Source: Butyricimonas synergistica DSM 23225 (lineage in GTDB: Bacteria > Bacteroidota > Bacteroidia > Bacteroidales > Marinifilaceae). From it: 64,000 bases of DNA. The notes under the pieces are model-generated. The model was given only the letters and a program-made list of their open reading frames with translations, did no database searches and was not told the origin of the DNA. The stretch covers positions 124,105 to 188,104 of the forward strand of contig NZ_KB903372.1 of NCBI RefSeq assembly GCF_000379665.1. Reading direction: 5' to 3'. Made by a program: the position numbers and the translations under genes. Shown here piece by piece: positions 16,177 to 26,600 of the stretch. The first letter of the stretch is position 1. Every line of letters starts with the position of its first letter.

Positions 16177-18567
16177 TCATTTCGTTACGGAAGCTATCAG
16201 TTTCATATCCTGCTCGATGCGGTACATCATGGCACGGTAATGATCCCGCATCGTTTTGTCGGCGTGTTGCTCGGACAATGTTTTTGCCTGATCGTGAATG
16301 TCATTCACCCAAGCGATCAGGTTCGTCCCGTAAGTCGACAACTTGTTGCTGTTGGTTAGAACGGCATTCTTCACCAGCAAGTCCATGAAGCACATGATAA
16401 ATATATTTTCCGTGTGGCACTCGAAAGCGGAAAGAACTGTATTCTTGTCAAAATCCTTGAATAGCAGCCGACGTATATCCTGCCAGTATTCAATCAGATT
16501 ATACGCTTTCTCGCCCTCGACACGGGATGCCAACTCGATATTCCCGACCACTTTCGGGTTTAACAAGTACGTGAACACAATCTCTTGCAAGCCATAACGA
16601 ATAGCTTCCGGTCCCACGCCGAATTCCCGGGCAAGTACCTCATCGTACATCCAGGATTGCGGGGCGGCAAATACGTTTTCGGCAAGGAACGCCAGCGTCT
16701 TTTGTTGCAATTCTTTAGAAGAGAATGTTTCCCCTTTTTCCAAAGCCATGCGGCAACCGATGTTTTCCATTACTTTGTATATCAGGTTTTGGTACAACGA
16801 CCCTAAAGCCGTCGCCCCGCCTTGCGCATACACCATCCAATTGTCTTTCTTCCTGTCGGCAGAGGCGGAGAGCTTGTTCAGGTTTTTAATAAAACGCTCC
16901 ATATTGCAGATTCCCAAGCGTGCCGCCTCTATCTTGTCCGAAGATAAATCCGAAGGCAGGGCACGAAGGTCATAACTCGTGTTCTTCATGTAAAGAAGTG
17001 CCTTGTCTTTCAACCGGCGGTCTGTCAGATCTTTCAATATCTTTCTGTCGGCATTGGCATCTTTACTGTTCGGGAACCACCGGTAGCCCCACTCGATAGC
17101 CCAACGGTCATAAACTCCGACTTTACTACCGATTAACTCATCCGTGGTCATCTTGTCCTCGGGCTGTGCCGCAAAGTTGTAGGAACAATCATCCAGCACG
17201 GAAGCCGAGAAACCGTTCTTCCTCACGAAAGCGCGATCACGGATCTGGGCCGGAGTGTACGCATAACTACCCGCATAATTGGGAAGCAATCCCAAGGCTA
17301 TCCCCACTTGTTTTGCCACGAACATACGGACGATAGCTCCCGCCACACGGGGATCGAAGTAATTCTTTTCCACGCGGGGATCCACGCCGGCACAGCGGGC
17401 GAAATAGGTTTCCAAGTAGCCACCCAGCGTGACATGGTTCAAGTTCACGTTACAAGCCAGTATCTCCCCGGTACGGATATCCCGGTCGAAAGAGGTGGAG
17501 TTGCTACCGGCATTGATACTGTACGAGATCACGGCACGAGCGGAAGTCATCTCGTCCTCGTCCTTCGCCTCTTTTACCTGAATGGCGTTTTTGAATCCCG
17601 CTTTCTCGAAAGCGGACTGCCATTGCAAAACCCCTTCTTTGGCGTATTTGACCAGTTCTTTCGGGAAGTAGGCGTCCAGATAGAACACGATCGGTTCCTT
17701 CGGTTCGGTCAGAATGCCTTTGGCGTAACTGTTCATGTCCTTCGGTTCCAGGTTCCATTTGGTCACGATGGTTCTTTTCTTCACCCCGTAAGGATTCGTC
17801 CCGAAATCGTAGTAATTCAAGGTTTCGTACCCCACCCTTTCGTCAGCGTAGCGTACCCGCATACGCCTTTCGGGCAACAAGTCCACGTGACATTCGATTC
17901 CCGCCACGTTTTGGTCAACGATCCATGTCAAGGTGAATTTCACCCCGTTCCGCTTTTTCAATACCTCGTTCACGAAAATCATCTCGCCCCCGCCGGATTG
18001 CTTGTTTCCCTTGAGTGCGGCACTCGTGCCCTCGTCCGAGAGTTTGTACCAATCGGCAACACCCTTGATCTGGTTCGTGATCTCTATAATTACCCCGGCG
18101 GAGTCCTTTCCCCAAGCCACGATCGGGTAAACCGCTTCCACGGGCAAGAGGGTTTCCTCCGCCAGTATGCGCTCCAATTCGGGTTGTTTCTCCGACGCCA
18201 CCATGCCATTGTACTCGCTGTACATGTACAGTTTATCTTTCGGTCCCTTCTTGAAGCATACCACCCCGGCAGATTCCTGACCGGAAGCTCTCACCCCGAT
18301 GCCTTTCAACATCTGACCGGAGATAAAAATATCCCTTCCCAGATATTCATCGGCAATCTCCATGTAATACTTGTCGTCCGCCTCGTACACGGGGAAAATA
18401 GCATCCACCCGCTTCATTCCCTCCTTGAAGAATTTCTCAAACGGCACGGGACCTTTCTTTGTTTCCGCGGCAGATTTCTTCTCTTCCGGGGCTTTCTTCT
18501 CCTGCCCGATACCCGGCAAGGACACCAGCAGGCACAATACAATGAACAATATATAACTTCTCATCAT
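16177..18567 (-). CDS. Degenerate DUF5117/DUF4953-family metalloprotease (predicted pseudoenzyme)
   Basis: A 796-residue secreted protein, paralogous end to end with the active protease just upstream: signal peptide (1-22, ending PGIGQ), N-terminal DUF5118/DUF5117 region (about 35-290) and zincin-like region (about 290-600, LEPKDMNSYAKGILTEPKEPIVFYLD). Where active members have HEVGHTLGLRH it has KQVGIALGLLP: ligands and catalytic Glu become Lys419, Gln420, Ile423 and Pro429. The Met-turn SIMDY is SVLDD. The frame is intact and well conserved elsewhere, so it is not a decaying gene. I chose the ATG at 18567 (MMRSY), 10 nt after the upstream stop and behind AAGGAAG; a start at 18591 would overlap that gene and spoil the signal peptide. 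Confidence 0.9.
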   Translation of the reverse strand: MMRSYILFIVLCLLVSLPGIGQEKKAPEEKKSAAETKKGPVPFEKFFKEGMKRVDAIFPVYEADDKYYMEIADEYLGRDIFISGQMLKGIGVRASGQESAGVVCFKKGPKDKLYMYSEYNGMVASEKQPELERILAEETLLPVEAVYPIVAWGKDSAGVIIEITNQIKGVADWYKLSDEGTSAALKGNKQSGGGEMIFVNEVLKKRNGVKFTLTWIVDQNVAGIECHVDLLPERRMRVRYADERVGYETLNYYDFGTNPYGVKKRTIVTKWNLEPKDMNSYAKGILTEPKEPIVFYLDAYFPKELVKYAKEGVLQWQSAFEKAGFKNAIQVKEAKDEDEMTSARAVISYSINAGSNSTSFDRDIRTGEILACNVNLNHVTLGGYLETYFARCAGVDPRVEKNYFDPRVAGAIVRMFVAKQVGIALGLLPNYAGSYAYTPAQIRDRAFVRKNGFSASVLDDCSYNFAAQPEDKMTTDELIGSKVGVYDRWAIEWGYRWFPNSKDANADRKILKDLTDRRLKDKALLYMKNTSYDLRALPSDLSSDKIEAARLGICNMERFIKNLNKLSASADRKKDNWMVYAQGGATALGSLYQNLIYKVMENIGCRMALEKGETFSSKELQQKTLAFLAENVFAAPQSWMYDEVLAREFGVGPEAIRYGLQEIVFTYLLNPKVVGNIELASRVEGEKAYNLIEYWQDIRRLLFKDFDKNTVLSAFECHTENIFIMCFMDLLVKNAVLTNSNKLSTYGTNLIAWVNDIHDQAKTLSEQHADKTMRDHYRAMMYRIEQDMKLIASVTK

Positions 18568-18577
18568 AATCTTCCTT

Positions 18578-21061
18578 TTAATATATAGCATTCTTCTCGC
18601 CCTTCAACCAAGCCCCTATCGTTTTCACGATCGCGTTAGCATGCATCCGGGCAGACTCGTCTTGTGTCTTCGCCGCATAGGCTTCTGCCGCCTTTGCCAC
18701 TCGCTCCATTTGCAAGGTAAACAACGTCAACAGATTGGTCGTTTTTCTTACTTCCGAGTAATTCGTGATCGCCATTACCTGGCGGATGTATTCCATCTGA
18801 AGGTCACGGCGGGAAGAAGGAATCCCATCCCCATTTTGCAACTCGGAGAATATACCGTTTTCCATATCCCGGAAGAATTCCTCGGGAGTGTAATTCCCTT
18901 CACGCCCGTACAATTCCATGCAAGTGGTAAGGAATGCAGATTTCGGCAACAAGTTTTGAATCACGAAACGCTGGATACTGCTCCAGGTTTTCAACCCGTC
19001 GACTTCTGCCAATCCCGTGATACGTTTGTCAAATAACCAGTCAGGCTTATTAAACACGTGTTTCGCGAGGAAGTCCATCGCCTCTTTCTGGCGTTCGAGT
19101 TCCACCATGCTGGAGCCCGTTCCGGGTTCCGAACGCAAGGGAGTTTCACTGTAACGACCTGCCACGTTTTTCAGCACGTGTGTAACGAAGTACATATACT
19201 GGTTCAATACCCCGTTGTATATCATTTTCAGGTAGGTTGCCTCGTCGTCATCGCCTTTCGTCCACGCTTCCAAATTATTCATGATTAGCTTCAGGTTCTT
19301 GATACCGTATTCGCTTGCTTTCATGCTATTGTCACCCAAGTCCTCGGATTGCCAGCGGGGATCGGACATATCCAATTCCGTTCCGAACCAGTATTTCGGG
19401 TCTTCCTTGTATTTTTCACTCACCCATTTTCTCAAATAAGCGGTTTCCTCGTTCAGTTTCATCCCGGGGAAATAACGATATCCCCACTCGATGGCAAATT
19501 CATCATACATTCCGATACCGGGAATCAGATCTTTCGTGTCGATCTTGTCTTCCGGCTGGGCGATATAGTTCATACGCGCGTAGTCCATGATGGAAGCGGT
19601 GTGCCCGTGTTTCTTCACGAATTCCCGATCTCTCAATTTCTCCACGGGATACGTGCTGCTTGCCCCGAAATTATGGCGCAACCCGAGGGTGTGTCCCACC
19701 TCGTGGGCTACGACGAAACGCATCACGTCGCCGATCGCCTCTTCCGGCATCGGGTACTGGCGCACCCGGGGATCAGAAGCGGCAGCCTGGCAGAAATACC
19801 ACTGCTGTACCATCGCCATCACATTGTGGAAGATTCCGATATGCGAGCAAAGTATCTCTCCCGAACGGGGATCTGCCATGTGCGGACCATAAGCGTTCGC
19901 CACCAATGACGCCTTGTAGGAAATCACGGAATAACGGATATCCTCGATAGAAAAGTCGGGATCTTCTTCCGGTGTCGGAGCCATTTTACCGATAATGGCG
20001 TTCTTGAACCCGATTTTCTCGAACACGGGTTGCCACAAGTTCACCGCCTCCACGAAATAAGGCTGTAAAAACTTCGGGGTATTCCGGTCAATGTAGAACA
20101 CGATCGGCTTTACAGGCTCTACCAATTCTCCCCGCTTGTATTTCTCCATATCCTCGGGTTTCGGCTCCAAGCGCCAGCGGCTGACCATGCTGATACGCTC
20201 CGATTTGTACGGATTCGCCCCGAAATCCACTTTACCATACGCGAAGTATCCTACCCGGCTATCCTCGAAACGGGGACGCATGGGCACTTCCGGCAACAGG
20301 GCAATGGAAACCCCTATCTCCCAACGCGTGGGAGGCGTCGGCTCGCTTCCGCCCTTGGGGTATGCCGGACTGGGCGGCAACGCTCTCGAACCCGCCGAGT
20401 AACTCTTCACGGAACGGAAGATGATATTATTCTTGAAAGTACTGATCTTTGTCATATAAGAACGGTCTGCCTGAAAGGATCCCAATCCCATTTTCTTGGC
20501 TGACGCCTTTAAGGAGAACAAGTCATTATCCCCGGTCACAGCTGCTGTCACATCCAACAACAGGGAATTGTCACTCTTCGCCTTCACGTCGAACACGTAT
20601 AACACGGGAATCAAACTGGCATTCTTTACCGTATTGTATATTCCCATCGTCGTGTCCGTCACGGCATAACCGTAAGTCGGCTTCTTCACGAACACCTTGT
20701 CCTTGGGTCCCCGTTCGAAACTAATGATCGTGTGAGTCAAGGCATCCCCCGGGTAACCGTACATTTGAGTAGGGGTCGGCTTCGGATTTTCCGACCCCTT
20801 GATAATGGAAATCATGGATACAAATTCCCGCTCCATCATATCATCGGGAATTTCCATGTAATACTTATCATCCTGCACGTACACGTTGAACATCCCTTCA
20901 TGCACTTCCGCCTCGGACTTGATAAACTCCGAAATAGCGGGCAACCCCTTCTGTTTCGTCGAATCCGCCTCTACTTTTTCTTTCTCCTGGGCAGAAAGTA
21001 CAGGCACACACATCCCTAAATAGCATATGGTCAATGCTATTAATCTACATACAATTTTCAT
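18578..21061 (-). CDS. Secreted zinc metalloprotease, DUF5117/DUF4953 family (active site intact)
   Basis: An 827-residue protein with a signal peptide (1-24, ending VLSAQ), DUF5118 (about 40-90), DUF5117 (about 100-290) and a C-terminal zincin domain. The metzincin-type motif HEVGHTLGLRH sits at 453-463, giving zinc ligands His453, His457 and His463 and the catalytic base Glu454; a Met-turn SIMDY follows at 490-494. Family enzymes are predicted to cut protein substrates in the periplasm or at the cell surface. It is the fourth gene of a susC-susD-lipoprotein-protease-pseudoprotease operon (gaps 21 and 10 nt), so peptides it releases are likely imported by the SusCD pair. The substrate is unknown. 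Confidence 0.93.
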   Translation of the reverse strand: MKIVCRLIALTICYLGMCVPVLSAQEKEKVEADSTKQKGLPAISEFIKSEAEVHEGMFNVYVQDDKYYMEIPDDMMEREFVSMISIIKGSENPKPTPTQMYGYPGDALTHTIISFERGPKDKVFVKKPTYGYAVTDTTMGIYNTVKNASLIPVLYVFDVKAKSDNSLLLDVTAAVTGDNDLFSLKASAKKMGLGSFQADRSYMTKISTFKNNIIFRSVKSYSAGSRALPPSPAYPKGGSEPTPPTRWEIGVSIALLPEVPMRPRFEDSRVGYFAYGKVDFGANPYKSERISMVSRWRLEPKPEDMEKYKRGELVEPVKPIVFYIDRNTPKFLQPYFVEAVNLWQPVFEKIGFKNAIIGKMAPTPEEDPDFSIEDIRYSVISYKASLVANAYGPHMADPRSGEILCSHIGIFHNVMAMVQQWYFCQAAASDPRVRQYPMPEEAIGDVMRFVVAHEVGHTLGLRHNFGASSTYPVEKLRDREFVKKHGHTASIMDYARMNYIAQPEDKIDTKDLIPGIGMYDEFAIEWGYRYFPGMKLNEETAYLRKWVSEKYKEDPKYWFGTELDMSDPRWQSEDLGDNSMKASEYGIKNLKLIMNNLEAWTKGDDDEATYLKMIYNGVLNQYMYFVTHVLKNVAGRYSETPLRSEPGTGSSMVELERQKEAMDFLAKHVFNKPDWLFDKRITGLAEVDGLKTWSSIQRFVIQNLLPKSAFLTTCMELYGREGNYTPEEFFRDMENGIFSELQNGDGIPSSRRDLQMEYIRQVMAITNYSEVRKTTNLLTLFTLQMERVAKAAEAYAAKTQDESARMHANAIVKTIGAWLKGEKNAIY

Positions 21062-21082
21062 ACTGTGATATTTATATTTAGT

Positions 21083-22051
21083 TTACTTCTTTGAATTATC
21101 TTTTTTCAATAAATCAAAAATCTCCATCATAAAGTAATACTTGTTAATGATATGCTCGTACATCCCATACGTTGTCAACACTTCTGCTTCGGTGAATCCC
21201 AGGCACAATGCCACGAAATCCGCCACGTCTTGTTCCTTGTTCGGGAAATAATACAGAGCATCCTCCCGGAATTCTTTGTCCAATGCCGGCTTCAAGAAGC
21301 CATATTCATACCAGTGCGCATATTTCGGGTAAAATGAACTCGTGTTATTGATATCAACTTTATTACCGTATCCCCAGTAACCCGGTCCTAATTTTTGTAC
21401 CTCCTTGTAAAAACCTGGGGTCAACGTCGTCGTGTAATCATCATAGACCGTTGATGCCACGGGAGCCGCTAGAATCTCTCCGCCGAACATTTTTTTCTCT
21501 TCTTCTGTCATGGTCTTAATCATTCCTAATTTACCCACGGCAACAGTTGTCATCCCGGCATAAGCGGAACCGGCATAAGGAATCTGGAGTGCCGGATTGA
21601 GAATACCTAAACGCAAGGTGTCCACTAATAAATAACTCTTGGGGGCGGGTACAAAATCCGGCAAATTCGGTAACACGTAATCCCGCAATAACTCGACACC
21701 ATCCGTTATTTCGTCTTTATTATAAGACAACGCATAGGTCGCAGCTTCTGCATCCGTGGCTCCACCTAAAATACCATAATTCAATTTAATCACTTCATAG
21801 TAAACATTCGGATTACCGAAAGCATCTACATCCCGGTCTTGCAACCCGACCGTGTCATTATAAAAAATAGCCACTCCGTACTGGCTGTATACCTCGTAAA
21901 TCAGATGATCCAACGGATCATCCGGGTTGTCGTAATTCACCCACCAGTTTTCATCTTGAGAACTTGGTCTCAGATTTCCATCATCATCGCTACAAGCCAC
22001 AAAAAATGCAGGTACAATAATCCCTATAATGTAATATAATAGTTTTCTCAT
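21083..22051 (-). CDS. Putative zinc-binding metallopeptidase-like lipoprotein, HExxH not found
   Basis: A 322-residue lipoprotein (lipobox FFVAC, Cys20, followed by SDDDG). Its layout resembles the Bacteroidetes 'putative zinc-binding metallopeptidase' (Mx1-type) lipoproteins that follow susD genes: an early YNDTVGLQDRDVDAF segment, a central Gly/Ala stretch, then a Tyr/Trp-rich part (about 225-250) and a C-terminal PNKEQDVADFVALCLGFTEAEV helix pair. I see no HExxH in it, so it is either a degenerate member or a binding protein. It lies 5 nt after susD and 21 nt before the active protease, and is probably surface-exposed with SusD. Family assignment is tentative. Confidence 0.6.
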   Translation of the reverse strand: MRKLLYYIIGIIVPAFFVACSDDDGNLRPSSQDENWWVNYDNPDDPLDHLIYEVYSQYGVAIFYNDTVGLQDRDVDAFGNPNVYYEVIKLNYGILGGATDAEAATYALSYNKDEITDGVELLRDYVLPNLPDFVPAPKSYLLVDTLRLGILNPALQIPYAGSAYAGMTTVAVGKLGMIKTMTEEEKKMFGGEILAAPVASTVYDDYTTTLTPGFYKEVQKLGPGYWGYGNKVDINNTSSFYPKYAHWYEYGFLKPALDKEFREDALYYFPNKEQDVADFVALCLGFTEAEVLTTYGMYEHIINKYYFMMEIFDLLKKDNSKK

Positions 22052-22056
22052 AGCTT

Positions 22057-23604
22057 TTAATTATTTATTTCACGTTTTTTTCTCTCGTTCTGTACTAACA
22101 CTCCATTGTTATAAGTCATTGCATATTCCGGAATCGGTAACACATAAGCCGTCTCTTCACTATATTTCTTTAGCCTATAATTTCCCGCGAACTGATACTG
22201 ATTGGCAGCATTTCCAAAACCTTCGCCTCTCCAACGGTCATAGTGCGGATGCACGATCTCTTTGGAATAAGGATGCACGGAAGAAACAGCATAACGACGC
22301 AAATCAAACCAACGGTGTCCCTCGAAACATAGTTCCCGACGGCGTTCATCCCGAACGAACTGAATATAATCATCCCCCGTTTCTGAGATCGTTGTCAAAT
22401 CGGAAGCTTTAAACCGATATTCTCGCAACTCCTGTAAACACTCTTTGGACTCACTTTCATGCCCCGCCATGGCAAGTGCCTCTGCTTTATTCAAGATGAC
22501 CTCCGGGTAGCGCAACAAGAACATATCGGAAACATAACCTTCCGTCTTTTTATCTTTCAACTTGATACACCGGTATGTTCCATCAAATAAACGGGTTTCC
22601 GTGATATATATATCAGCCCGCAAGTCTTTCGGATCATACGTATTCAATAAATCCTCCGACACCACGTAACCATAATGGTAATTATAGTCAGGATTAGAAC
22701 TATATGTTTCACTCATAATAAAATCCATACAATATGTCCCCTGGGAAAATATTGTTTCGGGGGAACCGGCAAACGTACTACTCTTGGTTGAATCCCGCTG
22801 TCTCAAATCCAAATATGAATATTTGTCCAAACTGATAATACTATCACATTGTGCCACGGCATCGTCCCAACGTTCCATGTAAAGATAGACCCGACTCAAC
22901 AACAGGCGGGCAGCAGCCTCATTCGCCTGATAGACGGTGGTTTGTTCCGCTCCTTTCAACAAAACGGTTGCTTGTTTCAAGTCATTCACGATCGCCTCAT
23001 ACACCTCGGCAACCGTGTTACGTGCCCAATATTTATCTTCAATATATTCAGTCAATTTCAAAGGAACGGCCAAATCTTTATCTGCCGTAGCTTTAGCATA
23101 AGGCAACCCGTAGAAATTAGTCAACAAATAATAAAAACTTGCCCGCAGGAACAAAGCCTCCCCTTTCACTCTATTACGATCCTCTTCCCGATCCTCTGTC
23201 AGATCATCTACCTTCGGGATCACCACGTTCGTTACAGCAATGCGTTTGTACAAGTCCTTCCACACGGGATCATCAAAAGCGACACCATCTTGCTGAAAAG
23301 GATTCTGAGCCCAATGATGGAATTCCTCGATCATATTAATCGCACCCGTATTCTGTTGTTTCCTATCCGGCTCTACGGCATCATCATCCATGATATGAAT
23401 CCAAGGACAGTAATAACCATCATTCCCGGAAATATTAAAAACATTGGATTTATTTTCTTTAATATACCCATCGCCTATCAGCAATTCTTCCAAATCCGTG
23501 CAGGAAGAGGCATAAGTCAAATCTTGTGAATAATCTTCTAGAAAGTCACCACAAGAAGTACATAACCCGAAACACACAATCCAGTATAATATTCTATTTC
23601 TCAT
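22057..23604 (-). CDS. SusD/RagB-family nutrient-binding lipoprotein
   Basis: A 515-residue lipoprotein: signal with Cys18 or Cys19 in LCTSCGDFLEDYSQD, a SusD-like N-terminal domain with TPR-like helices (VKGEALFLRASFYYLLTNFYG, about 145-165) and the C-terminal RagB/SusD signature FVRDERRRELCFEGHRWFDLRR (about 420-445), ending with a PIPEYAMTYNNGVLVQN tail. It forms the lid of the SusC channel encoded 11 nt upstream. Given the proteases in the same operon, the ligand is more likely peptide or glycopeptide than a plain glycan; that is inference. Confidence 0.95.
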   Translation of the reverse strand: MRNRILYWIVCFGLCTSCGDFLEDYSQDLTYASSCTDLEELLIGDGYIKENKSNVFNISGNDGYYCPWIHIMDDDAVEPDRKQQNTGAINMIEEFHHWAQNPFQQDGVAFDDPVWKDLYKRIAVTNVVIPKVDDLTEDREEDRNRVKGEALFLRASFYYLLTNFYGLPYAKATADKDLAVPLKLTEYIEDKYWARNTVAEVYEAIVNDLKQATVLLKGAEQTTVYQANEAAARLLLSRVYLYMERWDDAVAQCDSIISLDKYSYLDLRQRDSTKSSTFAGSPETIFSQGTYCMDFIMSETYSSNPDYNYHYGYVVSEDLLNTYDPKDLRADIYITETRLFDGTYRCIKLKDKKTEGYVSDMFLLRYPEVILNKAEALAMAGHESESKECLQELREYRFKASDLTTISETGDDYIQFVRDERRRELCFEGHRWFDLRRYAVSSVHPYSKEIVHPHYDRWRGEGFGNAANQYQFAGNYRLKKYSEETAYVLPIPEYAMTYNNGVLVQNERKKREINN

Positions 23605-23615
23605 AACTATCTAAC

Positions 23616-26600
23616 TTAGAATGTAATATTTAAACGACATGAATAAGTAGGTCGAAGACTCATGTTAATGGTATTGGAAGTCCCGGATTGAGTAGCAGGA
23701 TCTTGTCCATTCAACTTCTTGCTACTTATCGTGAATAAGTTTGTACCCGTTATTTCCAGGTAAGCCGACTTTAACCTGAATTTCTTCAGTAAATTCTCTG
23801 CAAACAGGTAGCGGAAACTCAAGGATGACAATTTCAAGTAATCCCCGCTCACGACACGAACGTTTGAGTCATCGTACATCTGCCAAATATTAGCCGCGAA
23901 GGCATAAGAGTTACCTTGCCACCACGGAACCACCGTACCTTGATACGCCATGCCGGATACGATGCCCGGGATATTGGTATGATTCTCGTCACCCGGTTTC
24001 TGCCAACGTTTCAAAAATTCACGACGCACGTTCTCGTGGGGTTGCGGAGCAATCGTTCCATAAGACTTATCCACGTTCGGGTACAATTTCATTAAACGAA
24101 TTTTAGAGCCCAAACTATACGTGAAATTGAACGCCAACACGAAACGTTTGTAAGAAAGCTTATTCGAAATCCCCCCTTGCAGGAAAGGAACCCTACAACC
24201 GGAATATTTCATTACCCGCTTGAATACCTCTTCCTTGTCCATTTGTTCAAATTCAGCTTTATTTTCCAGATCAATATCATGGAACATCGGGCGACCGTCA
24301 TTCGGATCCAATCCATTGAATTTATAGGAATAGAAACCATCCAAGGGACGCCCCGGAATCTCCACGTTACCGGTTAAATAATCCGTGTACTTCACCTCGT
24401 CACGAACCACTTTGTCCCGATTATTAATCGCTTTGTCGATTAACTTATTCAGCACTTGCCCGATCTGCGGATCGATACTCCAACGGAAACTCTCGGTTCC
24501 ACCACCCGGATTAAATGGTACAAAGTTCAACCCCAATTCCCAACCTTGATTCTCGATAGTACCCTTGTTCACCATATAATTTGTTACTCCATTGATCTCC
24601 GAAACTGTTTTGTTCAAGAAGGCATCTTTGGTTTTCTTGTAATAATAAGATACCGTACCCTTTATCGTGTTATTCAAAAAAGAGAAGTCGATGCCGACAT
24701 TCAAAGAAGAGGTTTTCTCCCATTTCAAGAACGGATTCGGGAACGAGTTCACAAACGATTCGTATTTACCGAATTGAGTGTTCATTGTCCCTTTCCTTAT
24801 AATCAATTCCGGAGTCTGTGTATCCAACATATTCCCTTGATAACCGAAAGAAACTCTCATGGCTAACAGATCCACCCAGTTACGTGCCGCAAACATATCA
24901 TCCTTTATATTCCAACGCCCGGCAATAGCCCAAATAGGCAGGAATTTATCATTACTTTTATTTCCGAACTTATTAGAAGCATCCGCTCTCATGTTGAAGG
25001 TAAGCACATAACGATCTTTGTAGCTATATGATGTGGTAAAATAACCGGAAATCATGTTCGTTAAAGAGTTCGTACGCTTTCCTAGCGCATCTGCATTATT
25101 AGCTAACCACTCGGCATATATTGGATAAGCACTAATATCAACCGGTGCGTACGATTCTCCTCGTTCCGGCAAATAGCAACGACGAGTCTGCCGGAATCCC
25201 CGGTAACGGGAAGATGATAGCTCTCCTCCTACCGAGGCAGATAACATATGAACACGATCTTCATCTAGAAATTTACTAAAATCTACCTGCAAACGCACCG
25301 TGTAAGAATTATTACGGGAATCCAACAATTGCAATTCTCCTCCATAGGGCATATAATTAGCCACCTTGCCGGATTCAGTTCTCCCCGCTTCCCTCAAACT
25401 GGTACCGTAAAAAGAGTTTTCCCCGCGATACATCTCTTCATTGGTGTTGCTGGCAGAATAAGATAAAGTCAAACCGGTTTTCAAATAATCCGTAAATTTA
25501 TAATCAACAGAAGTATTTAAAGTGAATCCGTTTGACCTGATGTCATCCGAACTGTTTTTTATCTCGTTCAAAATATTAAAATCATGCCGGTTAGCACTGC
25601 CTTCTTCTGTTGTCGCGATCCTCTTGTAATAAAACAAAGAGCCATCCTCGTTATATGCCGGAATAGTACGAGCCGTATTAAAAGCATAACCCAACACGTT
25701 CACTTCCGAGGGTGTGTATTTCCGCTCACCCACGTTAGCCTGCAAACCAAAACGGGCAGAGAAACGATTGTAATTAGCCGTGATATTCAAGTTTGTTGAA
25801 TAACGTTTATTTTTCTCCCCATTTGTCACCCCATGCTCGTCATTGTAACCAATGGAAGCATAATATCTCACATTATCGGATCCTCCGGAAAGACTCAATG
25901 TATGTGTATGGGAAAATGCATCATGTGTCAACAAATCAAACCAATTGGTATTTACCGTTTCATAACGATCCACTTCTCGCTGAAATTCATCATAAGATTT
26001 TGTCCCACGCCAGTAATCATAGATAGCGGCTTCATATCCAACCCAAGAATCCAATGTCAAATATTTAATTCCTTTCTCGACTAACTCCCGTGAAAAAGCC
26101 ATACGTTCTTTTGAATTCATCACGTTTACTTCCCGATCCGTATAACGGGGGCGAAGAGAAAGAGACCCCGTGAATGAATAAGAAACCGAAGGTGGTCCCA
26201 CTTTACCTTTCTTCGTGGTAATCACGATCACACCGTTAGCGGCACGCGTACCGTACAACGCCGTGGCAGAAGCATCCTTCAACACGTCTATCTGCTCGAT
26301 ATCATCCGGATTCAAACCAGAAATAGCATTACCCAATAAATTCACGAAATCCAAGTCATTAATTTGCGAGGGATCAACATTCACCGGATCTTGCAAAATA
26401 ATCCCGTCCAACACCCAAAGCGGTTCACGGGAACCCAACACGGTGGAAGAACCCCGGATACGCAATTTCGGAGCTGCACCGACCTGACCGGAATTCTGCA
26501 TGAAGATCATTCCCGGCACATGCCCTTCCAGCATCTTATCAATGGTTGAAATACCGGCAACATTGATATCATCAGCTTTTATCGTCGTCACGGCACTCGT

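Noticed and set aside
17308..18588. 426-codon open frame on the plus strand
   Set aside because: It lies wholly opposite the degenerate protease gene, has no domain or signal I recognise, and reflects that gene's codon bias.
18568..18591. Start of the degenerate protease at 18591
   Set aside because: It would overlap the upstream gene and put eight residues with charged Lys/Arg before a clean signal peptide; the ATG at 18567 has a Shine-Dalgarno-like AAGGAAG.
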